64,000 bases of DNA, from the NCBI GenBank assembly GCA_041391665.1, contig JAWKNO010000002.1:1860001-1924000 (forward strand). Direction: 5' to 3'. This DNA comes from Bacteroidia bacterium. Lineage in GTDB: Bacteria; Bacteroidota; Bacteroidia; J057. Below the pieces are notes generated by a model, which worked only from the letters and a program-made list of their open reading frames with translations, did no database searches and was not told the DNA's origin. The position numbers and the translations under genes were made by a program. Below, in pieces: positions 63,545 to 64,000 of this stretch (position 1 is the stretch's first letter; every line of letters starts with the position of its first letter).

Positions 63545-64000
63545 ATGAAACCATTTTTATCCTTACTCATCTTCTTTTACGGGCTCTCTGCCTATAGTCA
63601 GTCTGTTGTCCGTATTATCAATTGCAATATCATCGACCCTGTTTCTGGCAAAATCGCCGCCAACCAGGATATTCTGGTGGAAGGAGATCAGGTCAAACGC
63701 ATTTCATCTCATCGGAACCGGCCAGGCGTACCGGGAGAAACTACCATTGATGGTTCTGGTAAATGGGTCATTCCCGGCCTGACCGACGCACATATCCATT
63801 TTTTTCAGTCGGGAGGATTATATGCGAGACCCGATATCATTGACCTTCGCAACCGGGTACCTTTAGAGAAAGAGCGAAAGCGCGTAATGGAAATGGCCCC
63901 GGATTTTCTGGCTCGTTATCTGAGTTGTGGTATTACAACGGTATGTGATATGGGAGGGCCACTCACCAACTATGATATCAGAGCGAAAGCCCGCACAAAC
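63545..64000 (+). CDS. Secreted amidohydrolase (cut by the window edge)
   Basis: The first 152 residues are visible. A signal peptide (FLSLLIFFYGLSAYSQ) is followed by the small composite domain and the first metal motif: IDGSGKWVIPGLTDAHIHFF, the H-x-H of amidohydrolases. Then come RYLSCGITTVCDMGGP and a loop to the edge. Periplasmic imidazolonepropionase/prolidase-type enzymes look like this. The catalytic C-terminal part lies outside, so the substrate cannot be told. It begins 17 nt after the zincin-like gene. Confidence 0.8.
   Translation, partial: MKPFLSLLIFFYGLSAYSQSVVRIINCNIIDPVSGKIAANQDILVEGDQVKRISSHRNRPGVPGETTIDGSGKWVIPGLTDAHIHFFQSGGLYARPDIIDLRNRVPLEKERKRVMEMAPDFLARYLSCGITTVCDMGGPLTNYDIRAKARTN

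Overview
The window looks like a chromosomal segment of a free-living member of the Bacteroidota, probably of the Saprospirales/Cytophagales type. The evidence is a SusC/SusD pair, a PorP/SprF-like protein next to a giant PKD-repeat adhesin, several secreted proteins ending in type IX secretion (T9SS) sorting domains with the YPNP-type motif, -7 boxes of the TAnnTTTG type, and an almost complete lack of Shine-Dalgarno sequences. I made no species assignment.

Layout. 1-11.4 kb (minus strand): a PKD-repeat adhesin that runs off the left edge, its PorP/SprF partner, and a secreted protein with three DUF4397 pairs. 11.9-16.9 kb (plus): a lone SusC/SusD nutrient-uptake pair, then a CAU-anticodon tRNA. 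17.2-24.5 kb: a DUF5662 protein, an operon of beta-propeller exoprotein + family 2 glycosyltransferase + DUF2304 membrane protein, and a DNRLRE-type exoprotein. 24.7-35.3 kb: a probable copper locus, with a CusA/CusB efflux pair convergent with two extracellular cupredoxin proteins, one of them a propeller-cupredoxin fusion. 35.5-38.9 kb: mfd. 39-40.6 kb: a two-gene ATPase + small acidic-motif protein module that resembles OLD/TOPRIM-type defence pairs. 40.6-49.1 kb: an NfeD-like/flotillin/hydrolase operon, an FG-GAP/UnbV exoprotein, an esterase, a bicupin and a GH127 arabinofuranosidase. 49.2-51.3 kb is a scarred accessory island: a PIN toxin-antitoxin pair between 98-bp direct repeats of the 3' end of a DUF4406 gene, 137-bp tandem repeats, and a GH26-like gene truncated at the repeat. 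51.3-60.5 kb: a long minus-strand run holding a PAF-acetylhydrolase-like protein, an SxtJ/DUF5989/carbamoyltransferase/SGNH cluster, GH97, a LysE exporter, an SGNH esterase and a neuraminate-lyase-like aldolase. 60.6-64 kb: tRNA-Gly(CCC), a family 4 glycosyltransferase, a response regulator fused to a class III cyclase domain, a membrane zincin-like protein and the start of an amidohydrolase.

How the genes fit together. Most of the window serves the cell surface: T9SS-exported adhesins and enzymes, polysaccharide uptake and cleavage, copper handling at the envelope, and surface or metabolite decoration (carbamoyl transfer, glycosyl transfer). The points most worth a second look are the repeat-flanked toxin-antitoxin insertion at 49.2-50.5 kb, the ATPase pair at 39-40.6 kb, the carbamoyltransferase cluster at 52.6-56.0 kb, the cupredoxin fusion at 32-35.3 kb, and the cyclase with altered active-site residues at 61.9 kb. 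All functions are read from motifs and context; no database search was run.
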